A DNA stretch of 64,000 nt from Pseudomonas paeninsulae (GTDB lineage Bacteria; Pseudomonadota; Gammaproteobacteria; Pseudomonadales; Pseudomonadaceae), in the NCBI RefSeq assembly GCF_035621475.1, contig NZ_CP141799.1, positions 2,778,501 to 2,842,500 of the forward strand, in the 5' to 3' direction. Below the pieces are notes generated by a model. The model had not been told where the DNA came from. It searched no databases and saw only the letters and a program-made list of their open reading frames with translations. How positions within the stretch are numbered: the stretch's first letter is position 1; every line of letters starts with the position of its first letter. Made by a program: the position numbers and the translations under genes. Positions 27,314-36,913 of this stretch are shown here, piece by piece.

Positions 27314-27826
27314 TCAGGCTTTTGGGGTGTAGAAAGGGTTGCTGATGTGATCGACCACATCCGCCAGTTGCGCCTTTTCCGGCTTGCCGGTCAGCGCTGC
27401 ACGAATCGCCGTGCGGCAGGCGTTGTAGTTATTCAGGTAGACCGCATCAAGGTCATCACAGGCCGGATTGACCCAGTTGGCGGTCACGATCGCCCACTCG
27501 TCTTCGGCTTCCGGCGGCAAGGTGTCGTCCAACAGCGCTTCAAGCACAGCCTTGGCGATACCGGCCTGTGACGCGCCCCAGGTGGCATTGCCGTGCAGAT
27601 CACTGCTGATGGCGGCCTTGTTCACATACAAGGTCATCGGTTTGACCGGAATGTTCGGCTGAGCAATTACCATGAACGGGCAATGCCCCTGGCTTGGCGA
27701 CGCCAGGCTATTAGAGAAAGCCTGACCGGCCGGACCGTTGCGCGGCCCGAGCAAGATGTTGATGTGAGCGGCATTGACGCCTGGACCTTCAAAGCCTTCG
27801 CCGATGTACAGATCGAGTTGTTTCAT
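27314..27826 (-). CDS. fae: Formaldehyde-activating enzyme (Fae) homologue
   Basis: Fae condenses formaldehyde with tetrahydromethanopterin in methylotrophs. This 170-residue protein has the family pattern throughout: YIGEGFEGPGVNAAHINILLG, where the histidine corresponds to the catalytic base, then GPRNGPAGQAFSNSL, VKPMTLYVNKA, and ATWGASQAGIAKAV. The gap to the next gene is only ~10 bp, so it is in an operon with aldo/keto reductase, semialdehyde dehydrogenase and a BCCT carrier. Pseudomonads lack methanopterin, so the partner cofactor is unclear. The protein may sense or bind formaldehyde, or act on another pterin. Confidence 0.85.
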   Translation of the reverse strand: MKQLDLYIGEGFEGPGVNAAHINILLGPRNGPAGQAFSNSLASPSQGHCPFMVIAQPNIPVKPMTLYVNKAAISSDLHGNATWGASQAGIAKAVLEALLDDTLPPEAEDEWAIVTANWVNPACDDLDAVYLNNYNACRTAIRAALTGKPEKAQLADVVDHISNPFYTPKA

Positions 27827-27856
27827 GGATGGAGCCTCACAGATGTTCAGGGAGTA

Positions 27857-29464
27857 TCAAGAATTACCCAGCAGCGGCTGAGCGACGGGGGATTGCGAGT
27901 CATCTACCGGCAGTGAGCTGTGCGCCTGTGAAAGCGGTGCCGGTGCCGGCGAAGTCAGACCGCGCAGAATCCGCAGCAGGGCGAAACCGGCGCCGATACA
28001 GATCAGGGCGCCGGGCAGGCCGGCCAGGTTCATCAGCATGCGAATGCCTTCGGCGCCGATGTAGCTGGCACTCACCCAGGCCACGAAGGCGATGGCACCG
28101 CCCCAGACCGCCTTGACCCAGAGTGGCGAGCGCGGGTTTTCGGCGCTGACACCACGAGTGCAGAGCGCGCCGATCACATCGGTATTGGAGTCAGCGGCAG
28201 TGATAAAGGTGATGAAGCAGGCGAAGATGAACAGCACGCTGAGCACTAGGCTGCCCGGCAAGTGTTCAAACAGGCTGTAGGTCACGCTCGCCAGGCCCTG
28301 GTCCTTGTACACCTGGTACAAGCCACCGTTTGAGCTCAGGTCGAAGAACAGGGTGCTGCCGCTGATCACGCTGAACCAGATGAAACCGAACAGCGACGGC
28401 AACAGCAGGTTGACCGTGATGAACTGGCGTACGGTATAGCCGCGGGCGATTCGACCGAGGAACAGGCAGGTAACCGGGGCCCAGCCGAACCAGCTGGCGA
28501 AGTAGGCAGTGGTCCACCAGCCAGCCCACTGGTCCTGGGCAGCGGTGCCGGTTACCAGGTTACGCTCGAAGAAATGGGTCAAATACACGCCCAGCGACTC
28601 GGTGCCCAGGCCGAGGATGAAGGCGGTAGGGCCGACCAGAAAGATGAATCCCAGGCCGACGAAGTACAGCCAGGTATTGATCCGCGCCAGCCCCTGGATA
28701 CCGCGGTGCAGGCCGGACGCCGCCGACATCAAGGTACCGCCGATGATCACGATAGCGATCACCGCGTAGAGCAGCGGCGACTTCTCGATGCCCATCAGGT
28801 AGCTGAAGCCATCGCCGATAGCCAGGAGGCCGCTATTGAGAGTGGCCGACATGCCGATGATCACGGCAAACAGCGCCAGTGCGTCGATCAACTGACCACC
28901 CAGTCCATCCACATACCGTCCCAGCAGCGGACGCAACAGACTGCCGATCGAGAACGGCATCTTTAAATTGTGGAAGGCCAGGGCGAAGGCCAGCGCCGTG
29001 GCGGTGTAGATGCTGTAGGGCGTGATGGTCCAGTGCACAAACATGGTCGACATGGCGAACTGCATGGCGCCGCTGGAGCCGGCTTCCAGGCCGAGGAAGG
29101 CTGGCGGCTCGCGAAAGTGCAGCACCGGCTCGGCCGCGCCCCAGAACAGGATGCCCATGGCGATGACCGCGGTCAGTGATACAGCAAACCATTTGAACGG
29201 AGACAGCAGCGGCGTGGCCTCGGCGCCACCGATGCGGATATCGGCCGCCTTGGAGAAGTACGCGTAGGCGCAGACTCCCACTAGGAATACCGCACCGCTA
29301 TTCAACAACCAGGCGAAGTTAGCGATGACCATGTTGTTCAGTGCCGAGGTGGCTGCTATGAAGCCGGGCTTATCGACAGTGGTGAAGTAGACGGTTAGCA
29401 GCAGACAGATAAAGGCGGGCCAGAACGTCAAGTGACGGATGGTTTTCATAGTCGCGGTGCTCAT
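27857..29464 (-). CDS. BCCT-family transporter (choline/betaine/carnitine type)
   Basis: BCCT carriers import trimethylammonium compounds such as choline, betaine or carnitine with sodium or protons. The protein has about 12 membrane helices. The signature helix region is GWAPVTCLFLGRIARGYTVRQF, preceded by WAGWWTTAYFASW, the aromatic box that binds the quaternary ammonium. Near the N-terminus WPAFICLLLTVYF begins the first helix. The start is uncertain: ATG 29464, ATG 29449 or GTG 29518 are all in frame, and none has a strong ribosome site. It heads the operon with fae. No long C-terminal osmosensing tail is seen, which fits nutrient uptake. Confidence 0.88.
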   Translation of the reverse strand: MSTATMKTIRHLTFWPAFICLLLTVYFTTVDKPGFIAATSALNNMVIANFAWLLNSGAVFLVGVCAYAYFSKAADIRIGGAEATPLLSPFKWFAVSLTAVIAMGILFWGAAEPVLHFREPPAFLGLEAGSSGAMQFAMSTMFVHWTITPYSIYTATALAFALAFHNLKMPFSIGSLLRPLLGRYVDGLGGQLIDALALFAVIIGMSATLNSGLLAIGDGFSYLMGIEKSPLLYAVIAIVIIGGTLMSAASGLHRGIQGLARINTWLYFVGLGFIFLVGPTAFILGLGTESLGVYLTHFFERNLVTGTAAQDQWAGWWTTAYFASWFGWAPVTCLFLGRIARGYTVRQFITVNLLLPSLFGFIWFSVISGSTLFFDLSSNGGLYQVYKDQGLASVTYSLFEHLPGSLVLSVLFIFACFITFITAADSNTDVIGALCTRGVSAENPRSPLWVKAVWGGAIAFVAWVSASYIGAEGIRMLMNLAGLPGALICIGAGFALLRILRGLTSPAPAPLSQAHSSLPVDDSQSPVAQPLLGNS

Positions 29465-29723
29465 TGTTGTTTTAGAGAGAGCTGAACCAGTCAGGCTGGC
29501 TGCGACGATTTTTACCACCCCGGTGCGGGCGGGCTAAAACCATTAAATCTCAAGGGGCATTGATTTAATCTCATAGCTAAACATTTGCGCACTCCTCCTA
29601 TCCATTGCCAGGAGTAACATGCGCTTTACGTATGTTTGATCGACAAATTAGTCGTTTGTCGAATCGCCTCCCCTTCGCAAGACTGCCGGCCGACCTCAAA
29701 TAACAACAACCGAGGATTGACCC

Positions 29724-31079
29724 GTGCCCCACTCCCGTTTTGTCCTGCCCAACGCTCCTGCCAAAAGTCTGCTGTCCGCGCTTGTTCTGAGTCTTCTGCC
29801 GGTCAGCCTGCCTCTGTTGGCCGCCAGCGAGGCCTCCAACAGCGATGGCTTCATCGACGGCAGCACGCTCAAGCTGATCAACCGCAACTTCTACTTCAAC
29901 CGCGACTTTCGCAGCCGTGGCGATGGCGCCTTCAACGGTCGTCAGCAGAGCTATCGCGAGGAGTGGGCGCATGGCTTTCAGGCGCTCTACAGCTCCGGCT
30001 ACAGTGCTGGGACCGTAGGCGTCGGCCTGGATGCCCACGCCCTGCTGGGGGTGAAACTCGACAGCGGAGGCGGCACCTCGGGCTCCAACCTGCTGCCGCT
30101 CGATAGCCAGCGTCGCGCCGAGGACGACTACTCCAGCGCCGGCGCCGCCCTCAAGTTGCGCGCCTTCGACACCGAGTTGAAAGCCGGAGACCTATTCCCG
30201 ATTACACCGGTGTTCCAGCGCGGCGATGGCCGCCTGTTGCCGCAGAGTTTCCAGGGCGTATCGCTACAAGGCAGCTACTTCGACGGCCTGAGCCTGCAGG
30301 GCGGCCACCTGCATGCAGCGAAGAACAAGGCCAGCAGCAACCATAACGGCGAGATGACCACCGAGTACGGTGGCACGGCCTACCGCTCGGCCAGCTACTT
30401 TGGCGGTGATTACCAGTTCGCCAATGGCCCGCTGCTAAGTCTCTACCAGGCGCAGTTCGAGGACGTCTGGAACCAGACTTACGTCAGCCTCGCCCACAGC
30501 TTCGACCTCGGCCAGGCGCGCAACCTGGCCCTGGGCGCCAACCTCTACCGCACCCGCGACGAGGGCCGCGCCTTAGCCGGCATAATCGACACCAATAGCT
30601 GGAGCGCCTACTCCAGCCTAGCCCTGGGCGCACACAAGTTCACCCTGGCCTACCAGCGCATCGATGGAGATCAACCCTTCGATTACCTCGGCGACGGCGA
30701 CTCGATCTACCTGGCCAACTCGGTACTCTACTCGGACTTCAACTCGCCCAACGAGCGCTCCTGGCAAGTACGCTACGACCTCGACATGGCCAAGTTCGGC
30801 ATTCCCGGCCTGAGCCTGATGACTCGCTACCTGCGTGGCAGCAACATCGAAAACAGCCAGGTCGATCCCAGCGGCGCCTATGCCTACTACGCCGCCTTGG
30901 GCGACAACGGCAAGCACTGGGAACGAGACATCCAGGCGCAATACGTGGTGCAGAGTGGCCCGGCCAAGAACCTCTCGCTGACCTTGCAGCAGACCGTTCA
31001 TCGCGCCAACTCGGCGCAAGCGGACGGCGACGTCAATCAGGTGCGGATTATCACGCAGTACCCGCTGGATATTTTCTAG
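29724..31079 (+). CDS. OprD-family outer-membrane porin
   Basis: OprD porins let small acids, amino acids or sugars through the outer membrane. An N-terminal signal peptide (hydrophobic SLLSALVLSLLPVSLPLLA) is followed by the mature start SNSDGFIDGSTLKLINRNFYF. The family pattern continues with RSRGDGAFNGRQQSYREEWAHGF, and beta-strand alternation runs to the C-terminal Phe of QYPLDIF, the outer-membrane signature. Length is 451 residues. A GTG start at 29724 with GAGGA 7 bp upstream is used. It is divergent from the BCCT operon and first in a plus-strand set with aldehyde dehydrogenase, MFS carrier, enolase-type and GMC enzymes. Confidence 0.9.
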   Translation: MPHSRFVLPNAPAKSLLSALVLSLLPVSLPLLAASEASNSDGFIDGSTLKLINRNFYFNRDFRSRGDGAFNGRQQSYREEWAHGFQALYSSGYSAGTVGVGLDAHALLGVKLDSGGGTSGSNLLPLDSQRRAEDDYSSAGAALKLRAFDTELKAGDLFPITPVFQRGDGRLLPQSFQGVSLQGSYFDGLSLQGGHLHAAKNKASSNHNGEMTTEYGGTAYRSASYFGGDYQFANGPLLSLYQAQFEDVWNQTYVSLAHSFDLGQARNLALGANLYRTRDEGRALAGIIDTNSWSAYSSLALGAHKFTLAYQRIDGDQPFDYLGDGDSIYLANSVLYSDFNSPNERSWQVRYDLDMAKFGIPGLSLMTRYLRGSNIENSQVDPSGAYAYYAALGDNGKHWERDIQAQYVVQSGPAKNLSLTLQQTVHRANSAQADGDVNQVRIITQYPLDIF

Positions 31080-31159
31080 CCCCCTAGCCCGGGTCTCGCC
31101 CGGGCTCCCCACGGCCCGTGCCCGGGATCGAAGATCAGCCACACGCCAGGTACTTACAG

Positions 31160-32584
31160 ATGCGACATGATCAGATTTTCCTAGACGGCCAGTTCGTCGC
31201 TCCCGCGAGCCCTGCGCTCATTTCCGTTTACAACCCGGCCACCGAAGCGCTGATCGCCCAAGTTCCCGCCGCCACAGCCGAAGAGGCCATACGGGCGGTC
31301 GAGGCAGCTGCAGCCGCGCAGAAGCACTGGGGCAAACTGACCAGCATCGAGCGCGCCGAACACCTGCGCCGTTTCGCTGACGCCCTGACAGCGAATGCCG
31401 AAGCCATCGGTCAGGCCCTGACGGCCGAGTCAGGCAAAAGCCTGCAGGACGCCAGCAACGAAGCACGCTACGCCGCCGAGATCACCCGCTACCATGCCGA
31501 ATGGGCGCGCCGAATCGAAGGCGAGATCATCCCCAGCGATACGCCGGATGAGAACCTCTTTCTGCAACGAGAACCGATTGGGGTCGTGGCCTGCCTGATC
31601 CCATTCAACTACCCGGTCTATACCCTGCTACGCAAAGTGGCGCCCGCGCTGATCACCGGCAACACCGTGGTAGTGCGGCCGAGCAACAACACCCCGACCT
31701 CGGCATTCGAGATCGCCAAGGCGGCGCAGCAGGCTGGACTGCCGGCTGGCGTGCTGAACGTGCTGACCATGGACCACGCCACCGCCGCCCACCTCTGTAC
31801 TCACCCGGCGGTTGGCCTGATTACCCTCACTGGCAGCGTCAACGCAGGTCGCACAGTGCTGGAATACTGCAAAACCAATATCGCCAAGCCGTCCCTGGAA
31901 CTTGGCGGCAAAACCCCGGCTATCATCGAGGCCGACGCCGACCTGGAGAGGGCCGCAAGTGACCTCGTGGCCTCCAAGACCACCCACTGCGGCCAACTGT
32001 GTACCGCCATCGAACGGGTCTATGTGCAGGAAAGCGTGCACGACCGCTTCCTGGCTCTGCTTAAAGAAAAGATGGCGGCAGTGCGCATCGGCGACCGCGC
32101 CGAGGATTCCAGCCTAATGGGTCCGCTGGTCAACGCCAGTGCGCAGCGGAACATCCACGCGATGGTCGAGCGCGCTGTCGCCGCGGGTGCCGCCATTGAA
32201 ACCGGCGGCCAGCTACCCTCTGGCAAGGGCCACTTCTACCCGGCCACCCTGCTCAGCGGTTGCCGCCAGGACATGGAAATCGTTCAGGAAGAAACCTTCG
32301 GCCCGATCATGCCGGTGCTCAAATACCGGGATATCGACGAAGCGCTGGCCATGGCCAACGATCATCAGTTCGGCCTGTCCTCCGTACTCTATACCGAGAG
32401 CTACAAGACTGCGCTGAAGGTGGCCAACAACATCGAAGCCGGCGAACTGTACGTCAACCGCACACCGGCAGACCCCTACCAGGGCTACCACGCAGGCTGG
32501 AAACGCTCAGGCCTAGGCGGCGATGACGGCAAACACGGCATGCTCGAATTCACCCAGACCCGCCTGGTGGTAATGAAGTACTGA
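31160..32584 (+). CDS. Aldehyde dehydrogenase (AldA-like)
   Basis: An NAD-dependent aldehyde dehydrogenase, closest in pattern to lactaldehyde/glycolaldehyde dehydrogenase AldA. Landmarks are LIPFNYPVYTLLRKVAPALITG, SLELGGKTPAIIEADADL with the catalytic Glu, and CGQLCTAIERVYVQ with the nucleophile Cys (second Cys). The Asn-Phe/Tyr in FNYP replaces the NFP of typical betaine dehydrogenases. The ATG at 31160 (MRHDQIFLDGQF) is preferred to a GTG at 31118, which adds an unrelated tail. It sits 80 bp after the oprD gene, likely in one unit with it, and oxidises an aldehyde made in the pathway, perhaps a sugar aldehyde. Confidence 0.87.
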   Translation: MRHDQIFLDGQFVAPASPALISVYNPATEALIAQVPAATAEEAIRAVEAAAAAQKHWGKLTSIERAEHLRRFADALTANAEAIGQALTAESGKSLQDASNEARYAAEITRYHAEWARRIEGEIIPSDTPDENLFLQREPIGVVACLIPFNYPVYTLLRKVAPALITGNTVVVRPSNNTPTSAFEIAKAAQQAGLPAGVLNVLTMDHATAAHLCTHPAVGLITLTGSVNAGRTVLEYCKTNIAKPSLELGGKTPAIIEADADLERAASDLVASKTTHCGQLCTAIERVYVQESVHDRFLALLKEKMAAVRIGDRAEDSSLMGPLVNASAQRNIHAMVERAVAAGAAIETGGQLPSGKGHFYPATLLSGCRQDMEIVQEETFGPIMPVLKYRDIDEALAMANDHQFGLSSVLYTESYKTALKVANNIEAGELYVNRTPADPYQGYHAGWKRSGLGGDDGKHGMLEFTQTRLVVMKY

Positions 32585-32597
32585 ACTGTGCCCCCCC

Positions 32598-32620
32598 CCT
32601 GCGCGCTTACGGCGCGCAGG
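32598..32620. terminator. Strong hairpin after the aldehyde dehydrogenase
   Basis: CCTGCGCGC and GCGCGCAGG pair perfectly around TTACG, 13 bp after the stop codon. A poly-C run precedes it and no T-run follows. It could be an attenuating stem within the operon. Confidence 0.55.
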
Positions 32621-32660
32621 CTTAGTGAACAACAGTGAAGCGCCACCCGAGGTTGCCTCG

Positions 32661-33962
32661 ATGTCCAAGTCCACCATTCACCTGAGCGCCATGCCCGTCG
32701 GCCACGACACAGGCAAAGCCCAGCGCTACCTGCAACTTCTGCTGTTAGTGCTGGCAGCCGGGGCCATCTACCCGGTGCTCTATCTGCGCCAGGTGTACCA
32801 GAGCACCATGCTCGATGTTTTTGCCATCAGCAATACCGAGCTCGGCTACCTCTACTCCATGCTCGGCATCCTGTTTATGGTCAGCTACCTGCCCAGCGGC
32901 TGGCTCGCCGACCGTATCGCGCCGCGCTTGCTGATCAGCTTCTCTCTGGGAGCCACTGGCCTGCTTGCCCTCTGGTACGCCACCACCCCGAACTTCCAGG
33001 CTCTACTGATGATCTACGCCTGCTGGGGCATCAGCACCGGCCTGACGTTCTGGGCCTCGGTGATCAAGCGGATAAAGATGCTCGCCGGACACGCCGAACA
33101 GGGCCGCTTCTTCGGCATCCTCGATGGAGGCCGAGGCGTAGTGGAAGCGCTACTGGCCACAGCCGCCATCGCCCTGTTCGCCTATGCCACGGAAACCCAA
33201 GGTCAGTCGCTCAAGGTCGGCTTTAGTCATGTGGTCTACCTCTATGCCTTCAGCTGCATCCTCATTGGCGCTCTACTCTTCGGGGTGAAAGATGCCCATC
33301 CGAGCGACTCAGAAACAACACCAGTCGAACCGCAAAAGAACGACCTGCTCCGCGATCTCAGGACCCTGGCGCGCATCCCCGAACTCTGGCTGGTGGCCGC
33401 CATCGTATTCTGCGGCTACCACATCTTCTGGGCCACCTACAGCTTCTCTGCCTACCTGCAAGAGGGCAGTTTCGGCCTCAGTGCGGTGATGGCCGGTGCC
33501 ATCACTACCGCCAAGCTATGGATGCGCCCGATCGGCGGCATCGGCGGTGGCTACCTGGGTGACAAGTTATCCAACACTGCGGTGTTGATAGTGGCGCTCG
33601 CCCTGGCCAGCCTGGGCATGCTCGGTCTGATTGTCTTCCCCGGCCTGAACAGCCTCGGCCTGCTGATCGCCCTGGTGCTGCTCATCGGCCTGCTGACCTA
33701 CGCCATTCGAGGCCTGTACTGGGCGATCCTCGATCGCTGCGACATTCCTGCACGCATCACCGGCCTGGCCATCGGCATCATCTCGGTAATCGGCTACTCG
33801 CCCGATGTGTTCATCCCGCTGATCAACGGCTGGATCACCGATGCCTTCCCGGGCCTCCTCGGTTATCAAATCTATTTCGGCTACATCGCTTTCATCGGCG
33901 CCCTGGGCACCTTAGCCGCCCTGGTGCTCCACAACATAACTCGCAACAAGGCAGGTGCCTGA
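32661..33962 (+). CDS. MFS transporter (sugar-acid type)
   Basis: A 12-helix major facilitator, most likely importing an organic or sugar acid. Visible signatures are GYLYSMLGILFMVSYLPSGWLADRIAPR, the MFS motif A loop between helices 2 and 3, and MRPIGGIGGGYLGDKL in the second half. The hydrophilic loop after helix 6 (SDSETTPVEPQKN) separates the two bundles. GAGG lies 8 bp before the ATG at 32661, so this start is preferred over a GTG at 32625. The stop TGA is 1 bp from the ATG of the enolase-superfamily gene, so the two are coupled. Confidence 0.82.
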   Translation: MSKSTIHLSAMPVGHDTGKAQRYLQLLLLVLAAGAIYPVLYLRQVYQSTMLDVFAISNTELGYLYSMLGILFMVSYLPSGWLADRIAPRLLISFSLGATGLLALWYATTPNFQALLMIYACWGISTGLTFWASVIKRIKMLAGHAEQGRFFGILDGGRGVVEALLATAAIALFAYATETQGQSLKVGFSHVVYLYAFSCILIGALLFGVKDAHPSDSETTPVEPQKNDLLRDLRTLARIPELWLVAAIVFCGYHIFWATYSFSAYLQEGSFGLSAVMAGAITTAKLWMRPIGGIGGGYLGDKLSNTAVLIVALALASLGMLGLIVFPGLNSLGLLIALVLLIGLLTYAIRGLYWAILDRCDIPARITGLAIGIISVIGYSPDVFIPLINGWITDAFPGLLGYQIYFGYIAFIGALGTLAALVLHNITRNKAGA

Positions 33963-33963
33963 T

Positions 33964-35181
33964 ATGAAAATCGTCTCTCTTGAAACCCATATTGTCGCCG
34001 TGCCGCCACCGCACATCGGCGGAATGTACTGGCTGTTCGTCAAGATCAAGACTGACTGCGGTATCGAGGGTGTTGGCGAGATCTACGCGGCGACCTTCGG
34101 CCCCAAAGCCATGCTGCCGATCATCGAGGATGTGTTCGAGCGCTACCTGCTCGATCAAGATCCGCACCACATAGAGCGCTTCTTCCGTCAAGCCTACTCC
34201 AGCGGTTTCACACAGCGCCCTGACCTGACCATGATGGGCGTGGTCTCGGGCCTGGAGATGGCCTGCTGGGACATCATCGGCAAGGCTGCCAACAAACCGG
34301 TGTATGAACTACTCGGCGGCTTGGTGAATCAGCGCTTGCGTTCCTACACCTACCTCTATCCGCGCAATAGCCGAGGCGAGTACGACTACGACGACCCGGA
34401 CCTAGCCGCCGAGTGCGCAGTAAAAAACATGGAGCTGGGATTCACTGCGGTCAAATTCGATCCGGCCGGCCCCTACACCGCCTTCTCCGGCCATCAAATC
34501 TCCCTGGAGGTGCTGGAACGCTGCGAGACCTTCTGCCGCAAGATCCGCGAGGCCGTGGGTAACCGCTGCGACCTGTTGTTCGGCACCCACGGGCAGATGG
34601 TGCCGTCCTCGGCCATCCGTCTGGCACAGCGTCTGGAGCCATACGATCCACTGTGGTTCGAAGAACCGGTGCCGCCGGGCCAGGAGCAAGCCATGGCGCA
34701 GGTCGCGGCGAAGACCAGCATCCCCGTCGCCAGTGGTGAGCGCCTGACCACCAAGTACGAATTCCACAAGTTGCTGCAGGCCGGCGGCGCCTCGATACTG
34801 CAGATGAATGTTGGCCGCTGCGGCGGCCTACTGGAGGCAAAAAAGATCGCCAGCATGGCCGAGGTCTACTACGCCCAGATCGCCCCGCACCTCTACAACG
34901 GCCCCATCGGCGCCGCGGCCAGCTTCCAGCTGGCCGCCTGCACGCCAAACTTCCTGATCCAGGAAAGCATCGAGACTTGGGGTGGCTTCCATGCCGAGGT
35001 GCTGAAGCAGCCGCTGCAATGGGAGGACGGCTACATCATTCCGTCGAAAGAGCCTGGCCTGGGGGTCGAGCTAAACATGGACGTGGTGCGCAAGCACTCG
35101 CCTTACACCGGCCAACGCCTTCACCTGCAAATGGGTCCAGACCCCATCGATGTGAAACACACCGCCACCGCCCTGGGTTGA
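33964..35181 (+). CDS. Mandelate racemase/enolase-superfamily sugar acid dehydratase
   Basis: Enzymes of this group abstract the alpha proton of sugar acids and usually dehydrate them. The N-terminal capping domain starts KIVSLETHIVAVPPPHIGGMYW. The barrel holds TAVKFDPAGPYT with the putative base Lys, FGTHGQMVPSS, LWFEEPVPPG with one Glu ligand, VASGERLTTKYEF with the next, and IAPHLYNGP with the catalytic His. The KFDPAGPYT / THGQ pattern is that of a galactonate-dehydratase-like subgroup whose substrate I cannot name. The ATG at 33964 follows the MFS stop by 1 bp; a GTG at 33955 is possible. It is expected to yield a 2-keto-3-deoxy acid. Confidence 0.83.
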   Translation: MKIVSLETHIVAVPPPHIGGMYWLFVKIKTDCGIEGVGEIYAATFGPKAMLPIIEDVFERYLLDQDPHHIERFFRQAYSSGFTQRPDLTMMGVVSGLEMACWDIIGKAANKPVYELLGGLVNQRLRSYTYLYPRNSRGEYDYDDPDLAAECAVKNMELGFTAVKFDPAGPYTAFSGHQISLEVLERCETFCRKIREAVGNRCDLLFGTHGQMVPSSAIRLAQRLEPYDPLWFEEPVPPGQEQAMAQVAAKTSIPVASGERLTTKYEFHKLLQAGGASILQMNVGRCGGLLEAKKIASMAEVYYAQIAPHLYNGPIGAAASFQLAACTPNFLIQESIETWGGFHAEVLKQPLQWEDGYIIPSKEPGLGVELNMDVVRKHSPYTGQRLHLQMGPDPIDVKHTATALG

Positions 35182-35276
35182 GCGACCGCCCTTTCCCACC
35201 CTATGCGGGAAATATCCTGCGCAGCCAACTGGCTTTATGCCAGTGGCTCGTTAAACGACTTACGCGGTAATCAGCT

Positions 35277-36887
35277 ATGACGTATGACTACATTATCGTG
35301 GGTGCAGGCTCCGCCGGTTGCATCCTAGCCAACCGACTGTCGGCATCCGGCGAGCACTCGGTGCTGCTCCTGGAAGCCGGCGGCAAGGACAGCTCCCCCT
35401 GGTTCAGGATCCCGGTCGGATTCGCCAAGATGTACTACAACCCGACCCACAACTGGATGTACTACAGCCAGCCCGAGCAACAACTCGCCAACCGCGCCAT
35501 CTATGCCCCACGCGGGAAGGTGCAAGGCGGCTCCGGCTCGATCAACGCGATGATCTACGTGCGCGGCCAGGCACACGACTTTGATGATTGGGCTGCAGGT
35601 GGCAATGACGGCTGGTCGTTCAAGGACGTGCTGCCCTACTTCAAGAAGCTGGAAAGTCACCCCTTGGGCGATACCGAGTACCACGGTGCTAGCGGGCCGA
35701 TTCACATCAGCCCTATGAAGGGCCACACGCATCCTATCTGCGACACCTTCATCGAAGGCTGCGAGCAACTCGGCTACAAGCGCAGTGAAGACTTCAACGG
35801 CAAGGATTTCGAAGGTGCCGGCCTGTACGACGTCAACACCAGGAACGGTCAGCGCTGCTCCAGCAGTTTCGCCTATCTGCATCCGGCGTTGTCGCGTACC
35901 AACCTGCGCATCGAACATCACGCCCAGGTCGAACGCGTGCTGTTCAATTCGGAGAAACGTGCGATCGGCATTCTCATCCGCCAACGCGGCGTAGCACGCA
36001 CCTTCAACGCCAATAAGGAAGTCATTCTGGCCGCCGGCGCGGTGGACTCACCCAAGCTGCTACAGCTGTCCGGCGTAGCCGATCTGGCGCTACTGGAGAA
36101 GCATGCCATCCCGGTGGTGCACCACCTGCCGGCCGTGGGCCAGAACCTGCAGGATCACCTCTGCGCCAGCTACTACTACAGGGCCAATGTTGCCACCCTC
36201 AATGATGACCTGAACTCGCTGTTCGGCCAACTCAAGCTCGGCCTACAGTACCTATTGACCCGCAAAGGAGCGCTGGCCATGAGCGTCAACCAGGCTGGCG
36301 GTTTCTTTCGTGGCGATGAGCGTACTGCGCACCCCAACCTACAACTGTATTTCAACCCGCTGTCGTATCAGATCCCGAAAAGCAAAAAGGCCAGCCTCAA
36401 ACCCGAGCCTTACTCCGGCTTCCTTCTGTGTTTCAACCCCTGCCGTCCCACCAGCCGCGGTTGTATCGAGATAGCCTCGAATAACCCGGCCGACGCTGCG
36501 CTGATCCGTCTGAACTACCTCAGTACTCAGAAGGACATCGATGAAGCTATCCAAGGCAGCAAACTGATCCGAAAGATCATGAACACCTCGGCGCTGAAAA
36601 AGATCACCGTGGAGGAAGTGCTTCCCGGCCCCCGCGTGAACGACGAGGCAGGCATGCTGCAGTACTTCCGCGAAAACTCTGGCTCCATTTACCACCTATG
36701 TGGTTCCTGCGCGATGGGTAGCGACGCCCAGACCTCGGTGGTCGACAAGCATCTCAAGGTGCATGGACTGAGAGGGCTGCGAATCGTCGATGCTTCGATC
36801 TTCCCCAACGTCACCTCAGGCAACACGAACGCGGCCGCGATGATGGTGGCCGAAAAAGGCGCCGATCTAATCCTCGCTGACGCTTGA
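35277..36887 (+). CDS. GMC-family FAD oxidoreductase (choline/alcohol dehydrogenase-like)
   Basis: GMC enzymes oxidise alcohols with FAD. The N-terminal dinucleotide motif is YIIVGAGSAGCILANRLS. The GMC signature 1 is GKVQGGSGSINAMIYVRG and signature 2 lies in ILAAGAVDSPKLLQLSG. The active-site region is GSIYHLCGSCAMGSD with the catalytic His, followed by DASIFPNVTSGNTNAAAMM. Length is 536 residues. It is preceded by ~95 bp after the enolase-type gene and followed by a clear terminator, so it closes this operon. It may oxidise a polyol or sugar alcohol to the aldehyde taken by the aldehyde dehydrogenase upstream. Confidence 0.88.
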   Translation: MTYDYIIVGAGSAGCILANRLSASGEHSVLLLEAGGKDSSPWFRIPVGFAKMYYNPTHNWMYYSQPEQQLANRAIYAPRGKVQGGSGSINAMIYVRGQAHDFDDWAAGGNDGWSFKDVLPYFKKLESHPLGDTEYHGASGPIHISPMKGHTHPICDTFIEGCEQLGYKRSEDFNGKDFEGAGLYDVNTRNGQRCSSSFAYLHPALSRTNLRIEHHAQVERVLFNSEKRAIGILIRQRGVARTFNANKEVILAAGAVDSPKLLQLSGVADLALLEKHAIPVVHHLPAVGQNLQDHLCASYYYRANVATLNDDLNSLFGQLKLGLQYLLTRKGALAMSVNQAGGFFRGDERTAHPNLQLYFNPLSYQIPKSKKASLKPEPYSGFLLCFNPCRPTSRGCIEIASNNPADAALIRLNYLSTQKDIDEAIQGSKLIRKIMNTSALKKITVEEVLPGPRVNDEAGMLQYFRENSGSIYHLCGSCAMGSDAQTSVVDKHLKVHGLRGLRIVDASIFPNVTSGNTNAAAMMVAEKGADLILADA

Positions 36888-36913
36888 TCCCAGATTTGCT
36901 CAGCGACAACTTT

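Noticed and set aside
33964..35181. 3,6-anhydro-L-galactonate cycloisomerase, giving an agar-sugar pathway
   Set aside because: The motifs (KFDPAGPYT, THGQ) belong to a galactonate-dehydratase-like subgroup and do not resemble the cycloisomerase as I know it.
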